Positions 17,748 to 26,275 are shown, counted from the first letter of the stretch. The stretch: DNA of 64,000 bases from CAYWRZ01 sp964460845 (GCA_964460845.1 CAYWRZ010000002.1:124001-188000); one strand, 5' to 3'. Notes: generated by a model not told the origin, from the sequence alone. A program made the numbers and translations.

Positions 17748-18655
17748 AAATCAAGCAGTTCGATAATGCGTTCCAAATCGCCTTCCGACTTGAATTCGAT
17801 CACAATCTTGCCGTTACCTTTAGGCGTAGTACGGATATCGACTGTGGTATTGAGGCGTTGAATAAGGTCTTCGCGTATTTTCTGTTGGGGCAGCGCCAAA
17901 CCCGAAGCTTGTGACTTGTCTTTAGCCACTGCCGCAGGAGCTGCCTCGCCCGCGTTGATGTCTTTTGCCCTCGATTCGGCTTTACGTACGCTGTATTCGT
18001 TCTCTACAATCTCGTGGTACAGCGCCACTTGCTTACTTTCGTCGCTCACCGCCACCAGCGCACGTGCATGCCCCATGGTGATCTTACGCTCTCTTATGCC
18101 GAGCTGAATTTCGGGAGGAAGCTTGAGCAAACGCAGGTAATTGGTCACTGTGGTACGGTCTTTACCTACCCTTTCGCTGAGCTGTTCCTGAGTGAGCTTG
18201 CATTCTTCGATAAGGCGCTGATAGCCTATGGCTACTTCAATGGCATCGAGGTTTTCGCGCTGAATGTTTTCGATCAGCGCCATTTCGAGCATTTCCTGAT
18301 CGTTGGCAATGCGGATATAAACCGGCACTTCGGTAAGACCGGCTATTTGCGAAGCTTTAAAACGACGTTCGCCCGAAATAAGCTGATACTTATCATGCCC
18401 GAGCTTTCGTACGGTAAGCGGTTGAATGATACCGTGCTCGCGGATAGACTGGGTAAGCTCGGCCAGGGCCTGCTTTTCGAAATGCTGGCGTGGCTGAAAG
18501 GGGTTGGCCTCGATTTTATCGACCGCTATGAGCGCTATGGAACCTACGGCTTCTGAAAACTGCTTGTTTTCGTACTTCGAGGTGATGTCGGTTTCAGAAT
18601 TGGCTAAGAGGGCTCCTAATCCGCGACCCAGCGCCGCTTTTTTTTGCTTGCTCAT
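17744..18655 (-). CDS. parB: Chromosome partitioning protein ParB
   Basis: A 303-residue CTP-dependent DNA clamp that loads at parS sites. The ParB N-terminal domain contains the CTP-binding box GERRFKA at about 115-121. A helix-turn-helix follows (LTQEQLSERVGKDRTTVTNYLRLLKLP) and the C-terminus holds the dimerisation helix. The stretch before that is Ala-rich and low in complexity. It shares one base with the parA stop. I looked for the parS core GTTTCACGTGAAAC on both strands of the window and saw none, so the origin is probably elsewhere. Confidence 0.96.
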   Translation of the reverse strand: MSKQKKAALGRGLGALLANSETDITSKYENKQFSEAVGSIALIAVDKIEANPFQPRQHFEKQALAELTQSIREHGIIQPLTVRKLGHDKYQLISGERRFKASQIAGLTEVPVYIRIANDQEMLEMALIENIQRENLDAIEVAIGYQRLIEECKLTQEQLSERVGKDRTTVTNYLRLLKLPPEIQLGIRERKITMGHARALVAVSDESKQVALYHEIVENEYSVRKAESRAKDINAGEAAPAAVAKDKSQASGLALPQQKIREDLIQRLNTTVDIRTTPKGNGKIVIEFKSEGDLERIIELLDL

Positions 18656-19458
18656 TATACTTCAATGATTTTGTCCGCCTCGTTGATGCGGGTCATTTCG
18701 TTCTTCTGCAAAATTTCGCGGGCTAAGTTAAGATAATTTATGGCTCCCTTGCTGGTAGCATCGTGCATGATGATGGTCTCGCCGTGGCTGGGTGCCTCTC
18801 CCAGCGTGATGTTGCGGTGAATGATCGTATCGAATACCATTTGCTGAAAATGGGTTTTGACCTCTTCTACCACCTGATTGGCCAGGCGCAGGCGCGTGTC
18901 GTACATGGTGAGCAAAATTCCTTCGATAGCCAAATCGGTGTTGAGCCTGGACTGCACGATTTTAACCGTATTTAACAGTTTACCAAGCCCTTCGAGGGCA
19001 AAATATTCACATTGTACGGGAATAATTACAGAGTCGGCAGCCGAAAGCGCATTGACGGTAATAAGCCCAAGTGAAGGCGAGCAGTCGATAATGATAAAAT
19101 CGTAGTCGTTTTTCAGCTTTTGCAGGGCTCTGCGCATCATCATTTCCCGATTGGGAAGATTAATAAGCTCAATTTCAGCACCTACCAAATCGATATGTGC
19201 CGGAAGCAGATCCAAATTCGGGTTATTGGTAGAAAGGATAATGTCTTTGGGTTCGGTATCGTTAATCAGGCACTCGTAAATGCTGGTTTTGATGTTTTTA
19301 GGATCAAAGCCCACGCCCGAGGTGGCATTGGCCTGCGGATCGGCATCGACCAGCAGGGTTTTAAATTCGAGCGCTCCGAAGCAGGCACTAAGGTTGATGG
19401 CACTGGTGGTTTTCCCTACTCCACCTTTCTGATTCACAATAGCAATAATTTTTCCCAT
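18655..19458 (-). CDS. parA: Chromosome partitioning ATPase ParA/Soj
   Basis: A 267-residue MinD/ParA ATPase. The deviant Walker A KGGVGKTT is at 11-18 with the signature Lys11. The second Asp motif is VDADPQANAT and a later block is IIIDCSPSLGLITVNAL. There is no N-terminal helix-turn-helix, so this is the chromosomal Soj type rather than a plasmid ParA. It is first in the operon. A perfect -7 element (TACTTTTG, reverse strand 19555-19562) lies about 100 bases upstream. Confidence 0.97.
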   Translation of the reverse strand: MGKIIAIVNQKGGVGKTTSAINLSACFGALEFKTLLVDADPQANATSGVGFDPKNIKTSIYECLINDTEPKDIILSTNNPNLDLLPAHIDLVGAEIELINLPNREMMMRRALQKLKNDYDFIIIDCSPSLGLITVNALSAADSVIIPVQCEYFALEGLGKLLNTVKIVQSRLNTDLAIEGILLTMYDTRLRLANQVVEEVKTHFQQMVFDTIIHRNITLGEAPSHGETIIMHDATSKGAINYLNLAREILQKNEMTRINEADKIIEV

Positions 19459-19554
19459 TCTACTCGGTTTTCAAATCGTGTTTTCGCCGGATTCCCCGGA
19501 TTTTGCTTTCCTTTGCAGGCAGAACGTGTACATTATGCTTCCCGCTGCCATTTA

Positions 19555-19562
19555 CAAAAGTA
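19555..19562 (-). promoter_or_regulatory. Candidate -7 element of the parA operon
   Basis: Reads TACTTTTG on the minus strand. A TTTG (CAAA at 19578-19581 on the plus strand) lies upstream at a 15-base spacing, shorter than the usual 18-20. The predicted leader is about 90 bases. Confidence 0.4.
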
Positions 19563-19663
19563 AAGATAGACATTTAGCAAAGGGTAAGGGATTCGGTGCA
19601 TTTCTCAGATGTTAACAGTTTTTTGTTAATTGACCTGTTGTCAGTTGTTTAGGAACTCATAAA

Positions 19664-20185
19664 ATGATTACTGTTTTCAGCTCTACCAATCGCACCGGCA
19701 GTTACACGCTGCGGGTGGCGCGCCTTGTCACACATATACTGTCTGCCGAAGGATTCGACGTGCAATTGCTCTCTTTGGCCGACCTGCCCCGGGGTTTTGC
19801 CTGGGATAAAATAGACGGACTGCCGCATAGCGATTTCGATAAAATAGCCGATACTTATGTACGTCAGGCCGATAAGTTCGTATTTGTCATGCCCGAATAC
19901 AACGGTAGCTTTCCGGGCATACTCAAAACCTTTATCGACAGTATCCCTCCTTCTTTTTTTCACGAGAAAAAAGCCATGCTGGCAGGGGTTTCTTCGGGCC
20001 GATCAGGAGCGCTGCGCCCGCTCGACCATTTTACGGGTATCCTTCATTACCTAAGGGTCGAGGTATTAGCCGATAAGCCCAAAATAGCCGGAGTACTCCA
20101 TTTTATGCAAGGTGACGAACTGGTGCTTGACCCCGCCATCGAAGAGCGTTTTCGGCAGTCGCTGCTGCGTTTTACCCGTTTTTAA
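19664..20185 (+). CDS. NADPH-dependent FMN reductase family protein
   Basis: A 173-residue flavodoxin-fold oxidoreductase. The phosphate-binding loop is SSTNRTGSYTLRVA at the N-terminus. The flavin-contacting block PEYNGSFPGILKTFIDSIPP lies near residue 87, followed by the usual GVSSGRSGALRPLDHF loop. Family members transfer electrons from NAD(P)H to FMN, quinones or azo dyes; the substrate here is unknown. It reads divergently from parA, 205 bases away, and is followed by the divIC-like gene after 74 bases. Confidence 0.9.
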   Translation: MITVFSSTNRTGSYTLRVARLVTHILSAEGFDVQLLSLADLPRGFAWDKIDGLPHSDFDKIADTYVRQADKFVFVMPEYNGSFPGILKTFIDSIPPSFFHEKKAMLAGVSSGRSGALRPLDHFTGILHYLRVEVLADKPKIAGVLHFMQGDELVLDPAIEERFRQSLLRFTRF

Positions 20186-20259
20186 ACAGGGCTTGTTGAT
20201 AGAAAACAGTAAACCGCTTCTTTCGGGCGGCCATAGCCTTTACTTTTGAGGCAGAAGCC

Positions 20260-20562
20260 ATGAAAAAGCTGTTTCATAAATTACCTCCCCGTCTGCGCAA
20301 CAAGTATGTGCTTACCTCGCTGGCTTTTGTGGTATGGATGGCTTTTTTCGACGACAATGATTTTTTCAGGCAATACAAAGTCATTCAGCGCCTGCACGAG
20401 ATCAACGCGCAAAAAGCGGAAAACGAAAAGCTGATTTCCGAAACACGCGAGTCGCTGCTTCAGCTCTACGACAAAAAACAGCTCGAACGTTTTGCCCGGG
20501 AACAATACCTGTTCCGGAAAAACAACGAAGAAATTTTCGTCATTATCGGCGAACAAGAATAA
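20260..20562 (+). CDS. Septum formation initiator (FtsB/DivIC-like)
   Basis: A 100-residue bitopic membrane protein. A short cytoplasmic N-terminus is followed by one membrane helix (about 14-28, YVLTSLAFVVWMAFF) and a periplasmic coiled coil (about 35-75, VIQRLHEINAQKAENEKL). The tail is REQYLFRKNNEEIFVI. This is the FtsB/DivIC layout: it links FtsL and FtsQ in the divisome. Its length is normal. tRNA-His and its terminator follow on the other strand. Confidence 0.88.
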   Translation: MKKLFHKLPPRLRNKYVLTSLAFVVWMAFFDDNDFFRQYKVIQRLHEINAQKAENEKLISETRESLLQLYDKKQLERFAREQYLFRKNNEEIFVIIGEQE

Positions 20563-20683
20563 ACTTCCCGAGATTCCCTTTTCCCCTCTTCTTCTTTTTA
20601 CCAAATGCCGAATTACTGTGCAGAAAAACGTAGTCTGAATTTTCGGCTTTTTGCATAAAGCCCTGATCCGAAATTTTGGACAC

Positions 20684-20714
20684 AAAAAAACCCTGACCGT
20701 TATTGCCAGGGTTT
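20684..20714 (-). terminator. Intrinsic terminator of tRNA-His
   Basis: On the minus strand AAACCCTG and CAGGGTTT form an 8-base stem with an 11-base loop, followed by a run of seven T. The stem starts at the last base of the encoded CCA, so it begins right at the tRNA 3' end. Confidence 0.8.
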
Positions 20715-20790
20715 GGGGTGGAAGATGGGACTCGAACCCACGACCCTCAGAACCACAATCTGATGCTCTAACCAACTGAGCTACATCCAC
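20714..20790 (-). tRNA. tRNA-His (GTG anticodon)
   Basis: The minus strand folds into a complete cloverleaf. The acceptor stem is GTGGATG with CTTCCAC, the D-arm has GCTCAGTTGGTTAGAGC, the anticodon loop TTGTGGT carries GTG, and the T-loop is TTCGAGT. An extra G lies just before the 5' end (base 20791) and faces C73, the G-1 identity element of tRNA-His; if it is counted the gene starts at 20791. The 3' CCA is encoded. The gene stands alone, with its own -7 element and terminator. Confidence 0.97.
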
Positions 20791-20830
20791 CATATTGCTC
20801 TTGCAGAAGGTTCCTGCGCTTGAGCGGTCG

Positions 20831-20838
20831 CAAAGATA
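20831..20838 (-). promoter_or_regulatory. Candidate -7 element of tRNA-His
   Basis: Reads TATCTTTG on the minus strand, a perfect TAnnTTTG about 40 bases upstream of the tRNA. No clear -33 box was seen. Confidence 0.4.
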
Positions 20839-20942
20839 AAAAATAATCTATTTCGACACTGCTTTTACGGAAAAAGTTTGGTGCAGGGATTTTGTACTTT
20901 TATCCCTTTCTTTTAACCCGTTTCGCTCCTATTCTATCCTGC

Positions 20943-21452
20943 ATGACACGCATAGGTCTTCTTTCAGACACCCACAGCTATCTCGACGAACGCGTATTTC
21001 GCTATTTCGAATCCTGCGACGAAATTTGGCATGCGGGCGACATCGGTAACTTAGAAGTAGCCGACAGGCTGGAAGCTTTTCGTCCGCTGCGCGCGGTGTA
21101 CGGCAACATCGACGATGCGGCGGCACGACGCCGGTATCCCGAAAACCTGCGCTTTACCGTAGAACAGACCGAAATTCTGATGACCCATATCGGAGGAAAA
21201 CCGTATGCCTATTCAAAAAATATTGTGCCCGAACTCGAAAAACGCCTGCCACGCGTATTTGTCTGCGGCCATTCTCATATTCTTCGAGTCGAATTCGATA
21301 AGAAACGACAGATGTTATACATGAATCCCGGTGCAGCAGGTATTTACGGGTTTCACAAGGTGAAGACCCTGCTTCGTTTTACGATAGACGGCTCCGCCCT
21401 GCGCGATATGGAAGCCATTGAGCTGGGACCGCGGATCGAAAAGCTAAAATAA
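20943..21452 (+). CDS. YfcE/MJ0936-type metallophosphoesterase
   Basis: A 169-residue phosphodiesterase with the calcineurin-like metal-binding set: SDTHS near residue 8, HAGDIGN near 32, GNIDD near 57, H at 82 and GHSH near 110. The ATG at 20943 gives the natural N-terminus MTRIGLLSDTH; upstream TTG extension is unlikely. Family members cleave phosphodiesters in vitro and their physiological substrate is mostly unknown. It is a single gene. Confidence 0.9.
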   Translation: MTRIGLLSDTHSYLDERVFRYFESCDEIWHAGDIGNLEVADRLEAFRPLRAVYGNIDDAAARRRYPENLRFTVEQTEILMTHIGGKPYAYSKNIVPELEKRLPRVFVCGHSHILRVEFDKKRQMLYMNPGAAGIYGFHKVKTLLRFTIDGSALRDMEAIELGPRIEKLK

Positions 21453-21567
21453 AGTCCATACAGCCGCAAAGGCATCGCGTTCGAAACTTCACCTGAAGTC
21501 AAAATAATGCTGATAGGGCAGCCCTCTTCGCACCTGCAAGGAGTGTAAAAAACCTGTCCGTAAAACA

Positions 21568-21625
21568 CCACAAACTGTGGAATTATTCCACACTCAAAAC
21601 ACCCTATTTAAGCGGTTTTACCGCT
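21568..21625 (+). repeat. Cluster of three hairpins before a glycosyltransferase gene
   Basis: CCACA/TGTGG (21568-21580) and TGTGGAA/TTCCACA (21576-21592) share the TGTGG arm and exclude one another. AGCGGT/ACCGCT (21611-21625) follows. They lie 60-117 bases before the ATG at 21685. The role is unknown. Confidence 0.45.
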
Positions 21626-21684
21626 AAAAACGGCATGGAATAGTATTTGCGCAAAGGTTCGACAGAAAACTCAACACCTTTGCT

Positions 21685-23151
21685 ATGCCAGATAACTACC
21701 CTCATACAAACACCTCCGAACTTTCTCCCAACGGCAAGACGGCATCCGTATTTACGACACGGCATTACCTGATATTAGCCGGTACTTTTTTACTTATTCT
21801 CGGGGCTCTTTTTTCGACCTTTAAGCTGCAGCCCGTTTTTGAACAGCTCAGGCTCGAAAGGCTCAGTACTTTTTGGGGAACCGCATTCATTGTCTTTACC
21901 ACTTTACTGCTCATTCTGAAGCTTTGTTTCTTACTTTACATTCTGGTACTGCATCTGCGTTACAAGCCGGTTAAATCGGTTTCGGACGAGCTATTACCTA
22001 CCTGCACAGTCATTGTTCCGGCCTATAACGAAGGGCAATTAGTATGGCAAACCCTGATGAGTTTGGCCGACAGCGACTACCCGAAAGACAAATTACAACT
22101 GATAGCCATCGACGACGGCAGCAAAGACGATACCTGGATGTGGATGCAAAAAGCCAAAGAGGTGTTAGGCGACCGCGTTTCCATTTACCAGCAACCCGAA
22201 AACAAAGGCAAAAGACATGCGCTTTATCGCGGTTTTCACCTGGCTACCGGTGCTATTTTTATCACGGTAGATAGCGATTCGGTGGTAAAAAAAGACACCC
22301 TGCGCAATATGGCCAGTCCTTTTATTACAAATAAGGAATGTGGTGCGGTAGCCGGAAACGTACGTGTGCTGAACAACCAAAAAGCATTGATTCCGCGTAT
22401 GCTCAATGTAAGCTTTGTATTCAGCTTCGAATTTATCCGCTCGGCACAAAGCAGGCTGGGTTCGGTGCTCTGCACGCCCGGAGCCCTTTCGGCTTACCGC
22501 AGAGAAGCCGTACTGAACTGCCTTCCGGAATGGATCAACCAAACATTTATGGGACAAGCTTCCGATATCGGCGAAGATAGGGCCATGACCAATATGATTC
22601 TGAAACAGGGCTATCACGTCATGTTCCAGCGTAATGCTTACGTCTATACCAATACGCCCGAAAAATACAGGAACCTCTACCGTATGTTTATTCGCTGGGA
22701 AAGAAGCAACGTACGCGAAAACATCATGATGAGCAAATTTGCTTTCGGGAAATTTCGGGAAGGTCCGCGAACCGGCACACGGATACTGCTGCTGAGTCAA
22801 TGGCTCAAAGTGCTGCTTTCGTATCCGCTTATGCTGATGATGGTTGTATTTGTGCTTACACAACCCCTGTTATTTATCAGCGCGGCACTTACGGGTATCT
22901 TTATTTTCTCAAGCATACAGGCTTTCTTTTATGCCCGCCGGCAAACGGTTGCTGAAGCCTTTTGGGCTTATCCTTACAGCATTTTCTATATGTTTACCTT
23001 GTTCTGGATCACGCCTTATGCCATTGCCACAGCCGGAAGAAGCGGCTGGCTCACGAGAGAGCTGCCGGTATCGAACGCTGCAGGCACCTTACAAGCCAAG
23101 CCCGTAATTCAGGTGCGGCCCTACGCCAAAAAAGAGCTGGCCCGGGGGTAA
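21685..23151 (+). CDS. Processive family 2 glycosyltransferase
   Basis: A 488-residue membrane synthase. Two N-terminal helices (about 28-45 and 66-92) precede the GT-A domain, which has DDGSKDD near 143, VDSDS near 194 and the processivity motif RWERSN near 338 (the Q/R-x-x-R-W type). Three or four C-terminal helices follow from about 370. This is the layout of hyaluronan, chitin and poly-GlcNAc synthases, which polymerise a sugar and pass the chain through the membrane. The polymer cannot be named. No partner export genes are adjacent; a strong terminator follows directly. Confidence 0.88.
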   Translation: MPDNYPHTNTSELSPNGKTASVFTTRHYLILAGTFLLILGALFSTFKLQPVFEQLRLERLSTFWGTAFIVFTTLLLILKLCFLLYILVLHLRYKPVKSVSDELLPTCTVIVPAYNEGQLVWQTLMSLADSDYPKDKLQLIAIDDGSKDDTWMWMQKAKEVLGDRVSIYQQPENKGKRHALYRGFHLATGAIFITVDSDSVVKKDTLRNMASPFITNKECGAVAGNVRVLNNQKALIPRMLNVSFVFSFEFIRSAQSRLGSVLCTPGALSAYRREAVLNCLPEWINQTFMGQASDIGEDRAMTNMILKQGYHVMFQRNAYVYTNTPEKYRNLYRMFIRWERSNVRENIMMSKFAFGKFREGPRTGTRILLLSQWLKVLLSYPLMLMMVVFVLTQPLLFISAALTGIFIFSSIQAFFYARRQTVAEAFWAYPYSIFYMFTLFWITPYAIATAGRSGWLTRELPVSNAAGTLQAKPVIQVRPYAKKELARG

Positions 23152-23173
23152 ACCAAAGACGCTCATTTATTTT

Positions 23174-23203
23174 AGCGTAGGACCGAGTTCCTACGCTTTT
23201 TTT
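23174..23203 (+). terminator. Intrinsic terminator of the GT2 gene
   Basis: AGCGTAGGA pairs with TCCTACGCT (9 perfect pairs, 6-base loop), followed by a run of T from 23197. It starts 22 bases after the GT2 stop. Confidence 0.9.
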
Positions 23204-23325
23204 ATTTCCCATTCAGGTTAGAAAAAATGAATACTTTCGTTCTATCAGTTGAAAGCTACGCCTCCCATTTTCTACGCGAAATATAAGCCCAAGGCCTGCT
23301 ACACAAGCATTGAATAGTATAAAAA

Positions 23326-23808
23326 ATGACTGCCGAAACGATAATTGACACGCTGCGTTTACAGCCCCATCCCGAAGGAGGATATTACCGCGAAACCTAC
23401 CGGAGCGAATCTTCATTTACGCTAAAAAATGGCCACGTAAGAAGTGCCGGAACAGCCATTTATTATTTGCTGAAAGAAACGGAGAAATCACATTTTCACC
23501 GCATACAATCGGACGAAATCTGGCTGTTTCACCAGGGCGAAGCGCTCGAAATTCTATTGCTCACCGCCGAAGGCAAGCTGGAAATAAAGGTATTAGGCAA
23601 CCGTATCGGAGCCGGAGAAGAGCCTCAGGTATTAATCCCTGCTCAACACTGGTTTGCCGCAAGGGTAAAAGGCGAAAAAGGATACAGCCTCGTAAGCTGC
23701 ATGGTTGCGCCGGGATTCGATTTCGACGACTTTGAGCTGGCTTCTAAAACGGAATTGCTAAAATCGTTTCCGCATCTGGAAGCCGAAATTGCTCCTTTTT
23801 GCCGTTGA
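23326..23808 (+). CDS. Cupin DUF985 protein
   Basis: A 160-residue single-domain cupin. It opens with IIDTLRLQPHPEGGYYRETYRS, the signature of the DUF985 (Cupin_5) family, and continues with SAGTAIYYLL, HRIQSDEIWLFHQGEALEI and a closing APGFDFDDFELA. The metal/ligand pocket residues H, E and H are visible. Some relatives are epimerase-like; no substrate is established. It is a single gene, 78 bases before paaG. Confidence 0.9.
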   Translation: MTAETIIDTLRLQPHPEGGYYRETYRSESSFTLKNGHVRSAGTAIYYLLKETEKSHFHRIQSDEIWLFHQGEALEILLLTAEGKLEIKVLGNRIGAGEEPQVLIPAQHWFAARVKGEKGYSLVSCMVAPGFDFDDFELASKTELLKSFPHLEAEIAPFCR

Positions 23809-23832
23809 TACAATCCGTTAATTACCACGCTT

Positions 23833-23863
23833 TTTGTTTATTGCCCCGGGGATTTTAATTTTG
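23833..23863 (+). promoter_or_regulatory. Promoter of the paaG-paaH operon
   Basis: TTTG (23833-23836), 19 bases, TAATTTTG (23856-23863): a full match to the Bacteroidota promoter consensus with ideal spacing. It predicts a start near 23870 and a leader of about 17 bases. Confidence 0.65.
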
Positions 23864-23886
23864 GGGTGTAAAAAAAATCTCCCTTT

Positions 23887-24663
23887 ATGCAATTTATTCG
23901 TTTTGAGGTAATTGACGCAGTAGCAGAAATCCGGCTTAATCGTCCCGAAAAATTCAACAGCTTTAACCGGCAAATGGCGTTGGAGCTGCAAGTAGCGCTC
24001 GACGAATGCCGTAAAAACACTTCGGTGCGTGCCGTGCTGATCACTGCCGAAGGGAAAGCTTTTTGTGCCGGACAGGATCTGAGCGAAGCCATCGATCCCA
24101 AAGGCCCCGGCATAGAACGCATCGTAAATGAGCATTACAATCCGCTGATTGAAAAAATACGCAACCTCGAAAAACCCGTGGTATGCGGGGTCAACGGCGT
24201 AGCCGCCGGTGCAGGTGCCAGTTTATCGCTGGCCTGTGATATTATAGTAGCCGCCAAATCGGCTTCTTTTACGCAGGCTTTTAGCAAAATCGGACTTATC
24301 CCCGACAGCGGTGCCACCTTTACCCTACCCCGGCTGGTGGGCTATCATCGTGCCGCCGCGCTGATGTTCCTCAGCGAAAAAATAAGCGCCGACGAAGCCC
24401 GTGAAATAGGGCTGGTCTGGAAAGTGTTCGACGATGCCTCCTTCGCAGAAGATACACTCAAGCTTACCCGCCAGCTGGCCGCTATGCCCACCCGCGCGCT
24501 CGGACTCACCAAAAAGCTGCTCAATGAAAGTGTTAGCCAAAACCTTTCGGGGCAACTGCAACGCGAAGCTATACTGCAAGTGAAAGCCGCAGGTACCCAC
24601 GACCATAAAGAAGGCATACAGGCTTTCCTCGAAAAAAGAAATCCTCAGTTTACCGGCGAATAA
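23887..24663 (+). CDS. paaG: PaaG-type enoyl-CoA hydratase/isomerase
   Basis: A 258-residue crotonase-fold enzyme. The oxyanion-hole loops AFCAGQDL (59-65) and GVAAGAGAS (104-112) are present, as is the PaaG-like FSKIGLIPDSGATF with Asp140 in the catalytic position. Ordinary enoyl-CoA hydratases have Glu at two sites, so the Asp pattern favours 1,2-epoxyphenylacetyl-CoA isomerase (oxepin-CoA forming). The next gene is PaaH-like, but no paaABCDE epoxidase genes are in the window, so a general fatty-acid or aromatic role is also possible. Confidence 0.85.
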   Translation: MQFIRFEVIDAVAEIRLNRPEKFNSFNRQMALELQVALDECRKNTSVRAVLITAEGKAFCAGQDLSEAIDPKGPGIERIVNEHYNPLIEKIRNLEKPVVCGVNGVAAGAGASLSLACDIIVAAKSASFTQAFSKIGLIPDSGATFTLPRLVGYHRAAALMFLSEKISADEAREIGLVWKVFDDASFAEDTLKLTRQLAAMPTRALGLTKKLLNESVSQNLSGQLQREAILQVKAAGTHDHKEGIQAFLEKRNPQFTGE

Positions 24664-24673
24664 ATTTTTCAGC

Positions 24674-25834
24674 ATGAATCCATCTTCCTTAATCGGTGTA
24701 GTAGGCTCAGGTGCTATGGGCAGCGGAATCGCTCAGGTAGCCGCTGCTGCCGGGCATTCAGTGGTGCTTTACGACAACAATCCCCAGGCGCTCGAAAAAG
24801 CCGCCGCACAACTGACAAAAGTGCTGCATTCGCTACAGGAAAAAGGAAAAATCGCTTCGGCACAAGACATTCTCGATCGCATTACGCTGGCCGTTGATCT
24901 GGATCGCTTCAAAGATTGCGATCTGATTATCGAAGCCATTGTCGAAAATGCGGCTATCAAAAAAGATCTCTTTGCCGCACTCGAAGGCATTGTTAGCGAC
25001 ACCTGTCTGCTGGCCAGCAATACCTCTTCCCTTTCGATCACCCTTATTGCCTCGGCCTGTCGCAAACCCGAGCGCGTGCTGGGCATCCATTTCTTTAACC
25101 CTGCTCCGCTCATGCCGCTGGTAGAAATTATTCCGGCATTGCAATCGGATCAGGCAACGATTCTCCGTGGCCGGGCATTGATCGACCAATGGGGCAAATG
25201 CACCGTATTGGCCAAAGACACTCCCGGATTTATCGTAAACCGGCTCGCCCGGCCCTTTTACGGCGAATCGATACGCATCGCCGAAGAAGGAATTGCCGAC
25301 TATGCCACTATCGACTGGGCACTACGCGAAACCGGCGGTTTCCGTATGGGACCTTTTGAGCTGATGGATTTTATCGGCAACGACATCAATTATACGGTTA
25401 CCGAAACCGTGTTCCGCGAATTTTTCTACGACCCGCGCTACCGCCCCTCTTTTACCCAAAAAAGACTGGTCGAAGCCCAGCGTTACGGACGTAAAACGGG
25501 ACGCGGCTATTACGAATACAGCGAAGGTGCCGTAAAACCCGAACCGAAGCAGGATAAAGCCCTAGCCGAAAAGATTTTTTCGCGCGTACTGGTCATGCTG
25601 ATCAACGAAGCGGCCGAAGCCCTGCACCTGCAAATCGCCTCGCGCGAAGACCTCGATTTGGCCATGACCAAAGGTGTAAACTATCCCAAAGGATTGCTGC
25701 GCTGGGCCGACGAATACGGAATTGCAAATTGTCTGACAGCACTTGAGGAATTACACGCCCTCTATGGCGACGACCGCTACCGCCCTTCGGTACTGCTGCG
25801 CAGAATGGCTGCCAACAACGCGACTTTTTATTAA
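24674..25834 (+). CDS. 3-hydroxyacyl-CoA dehydrogenase (PaaH-like)
   Basis: A 386-residue NAD-dependent enzyme. The Rossmann loop is GSGAMG (11-16), the catalytic block is GIHFFNPAPLMPLVEI (His near 140), and two C-terminal helical dehydrogenase domains follow (DTPGFIVNRLARPFYGES; TKGVNYPKGLLRW). The second C-terminal domain is complete, as in PaaH and unlike short HBD enzymes. It follows paaG by 10 bases and precedes the SpoIIAA-like gene by 9, so the three form an operon. It probably oxidises 3-hydroxyadipyl-CoA or similar acyl-CoAs. Confidence 0.88.
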   Translation: MNPSSLIGVVGSGAMGSGIAQVAAAAGHSVVLYDNNPQALEKAAAQLTKVLHSLQEKGKIASAQDILDRITLAVDLDRFKDCDLIIEAIVENAAIKKDLFAALEGIVSDTCLLASNTSSLSITLIASACRKPERVLGIHFFNPAPLMPLVEIIPALQSDQATILRGRALIDQWGKCTVLAKDTPGFIVNRLARPFYGESIRIAEEGIADYATIDWALRETGGFRMGPFELMDFIGNDINYTVTETVFREFFYDPRYRPSFTQKRLVEAQRYGRKTGRGYYEYSEGAVKPEPKQDKALAEKIFSRVLVMLINEAAEALHLQIASREDLDLAMTKGVNYPKGLLRWADEYGIANCLTALEELHALYGDDRYRPSVLLRRMAANNATFY

Positions 25835-25843
25835 GGTTGGCCC

Positions 25844-26275
25844 ATGCTGCCCTGCGACGAACTCCGGGAACTTAAAGTGGTCGAAACCACGCATTGCCGC
25901 ATAAGCCTGCTCGAAGGACATATTATCCGATTATTTTTTAAAGACAAAGGCGAAATAACACCCACCGTTCAAGACGAGAATCTCGTTATTTTTCGCGAGC
26001 TGGCCAACCATAAAATTTGCGCCTTACTTATCGAATCGGGAGAAGGAGTAATCAGCACGCCCGAAGCTCGCAAATACTCGGCCGCAATCGAAGCCGAATC
26101 CCCTTTCTGCGCCTTTGGAATGGTTACCCGCAACCTGGCTTACCGCATGATTGTCAATTTTTACCTGCGTGTACAAAAACCCGCTATCCCTTTCCGCGTA
26201 TTCGGCACACGCCACGAAGCGCTGCAATGGCTTACCCAAATCCTCGTCAGTCAGCGCCTGCATGTTGAAAAATAG
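25844..26275 (+). CDS. SpoIIAA-like (STAS-related, DUF7793-type) protein
   Basis: A 143-residue soluble protein, the last gene of the paaG-paaH operon. The N-terminal half looks like a STAS fold (strand, ENLVIFRELANHKICALLIES, STPEARKYSA helix). The C-terminal half carries NLAYRMIVNFYLRVQKPAIPFRVF and closes with EALQWL. The same pattern occurs at 5060-5494 between the methylmalonyl-CoA mutase genes. No enzymatic motif is seen. Its start is not in doubt, since ATG follows the upstream stop by 9 bases. Role unknown. Confidence 0.75.
   Translation: MLPCDELRELKVVETTHCRISLLEGHIIRLFFKDKGEITPTVQDENLVIFRELANHKICALLIESGEGVISTPEARKYSAAIEAESPFCAFGMVTRNLAYRMIVNFYLRVQKPAIPFRVFGTRHEALQWLTQILVSQRLHVEK

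Noticed and set aside
17744..19458. parS sites near parAB
   Set aside because: No GTTTCACGTGAAAC or close variant was found by eye in the region or elsewhere in the window.
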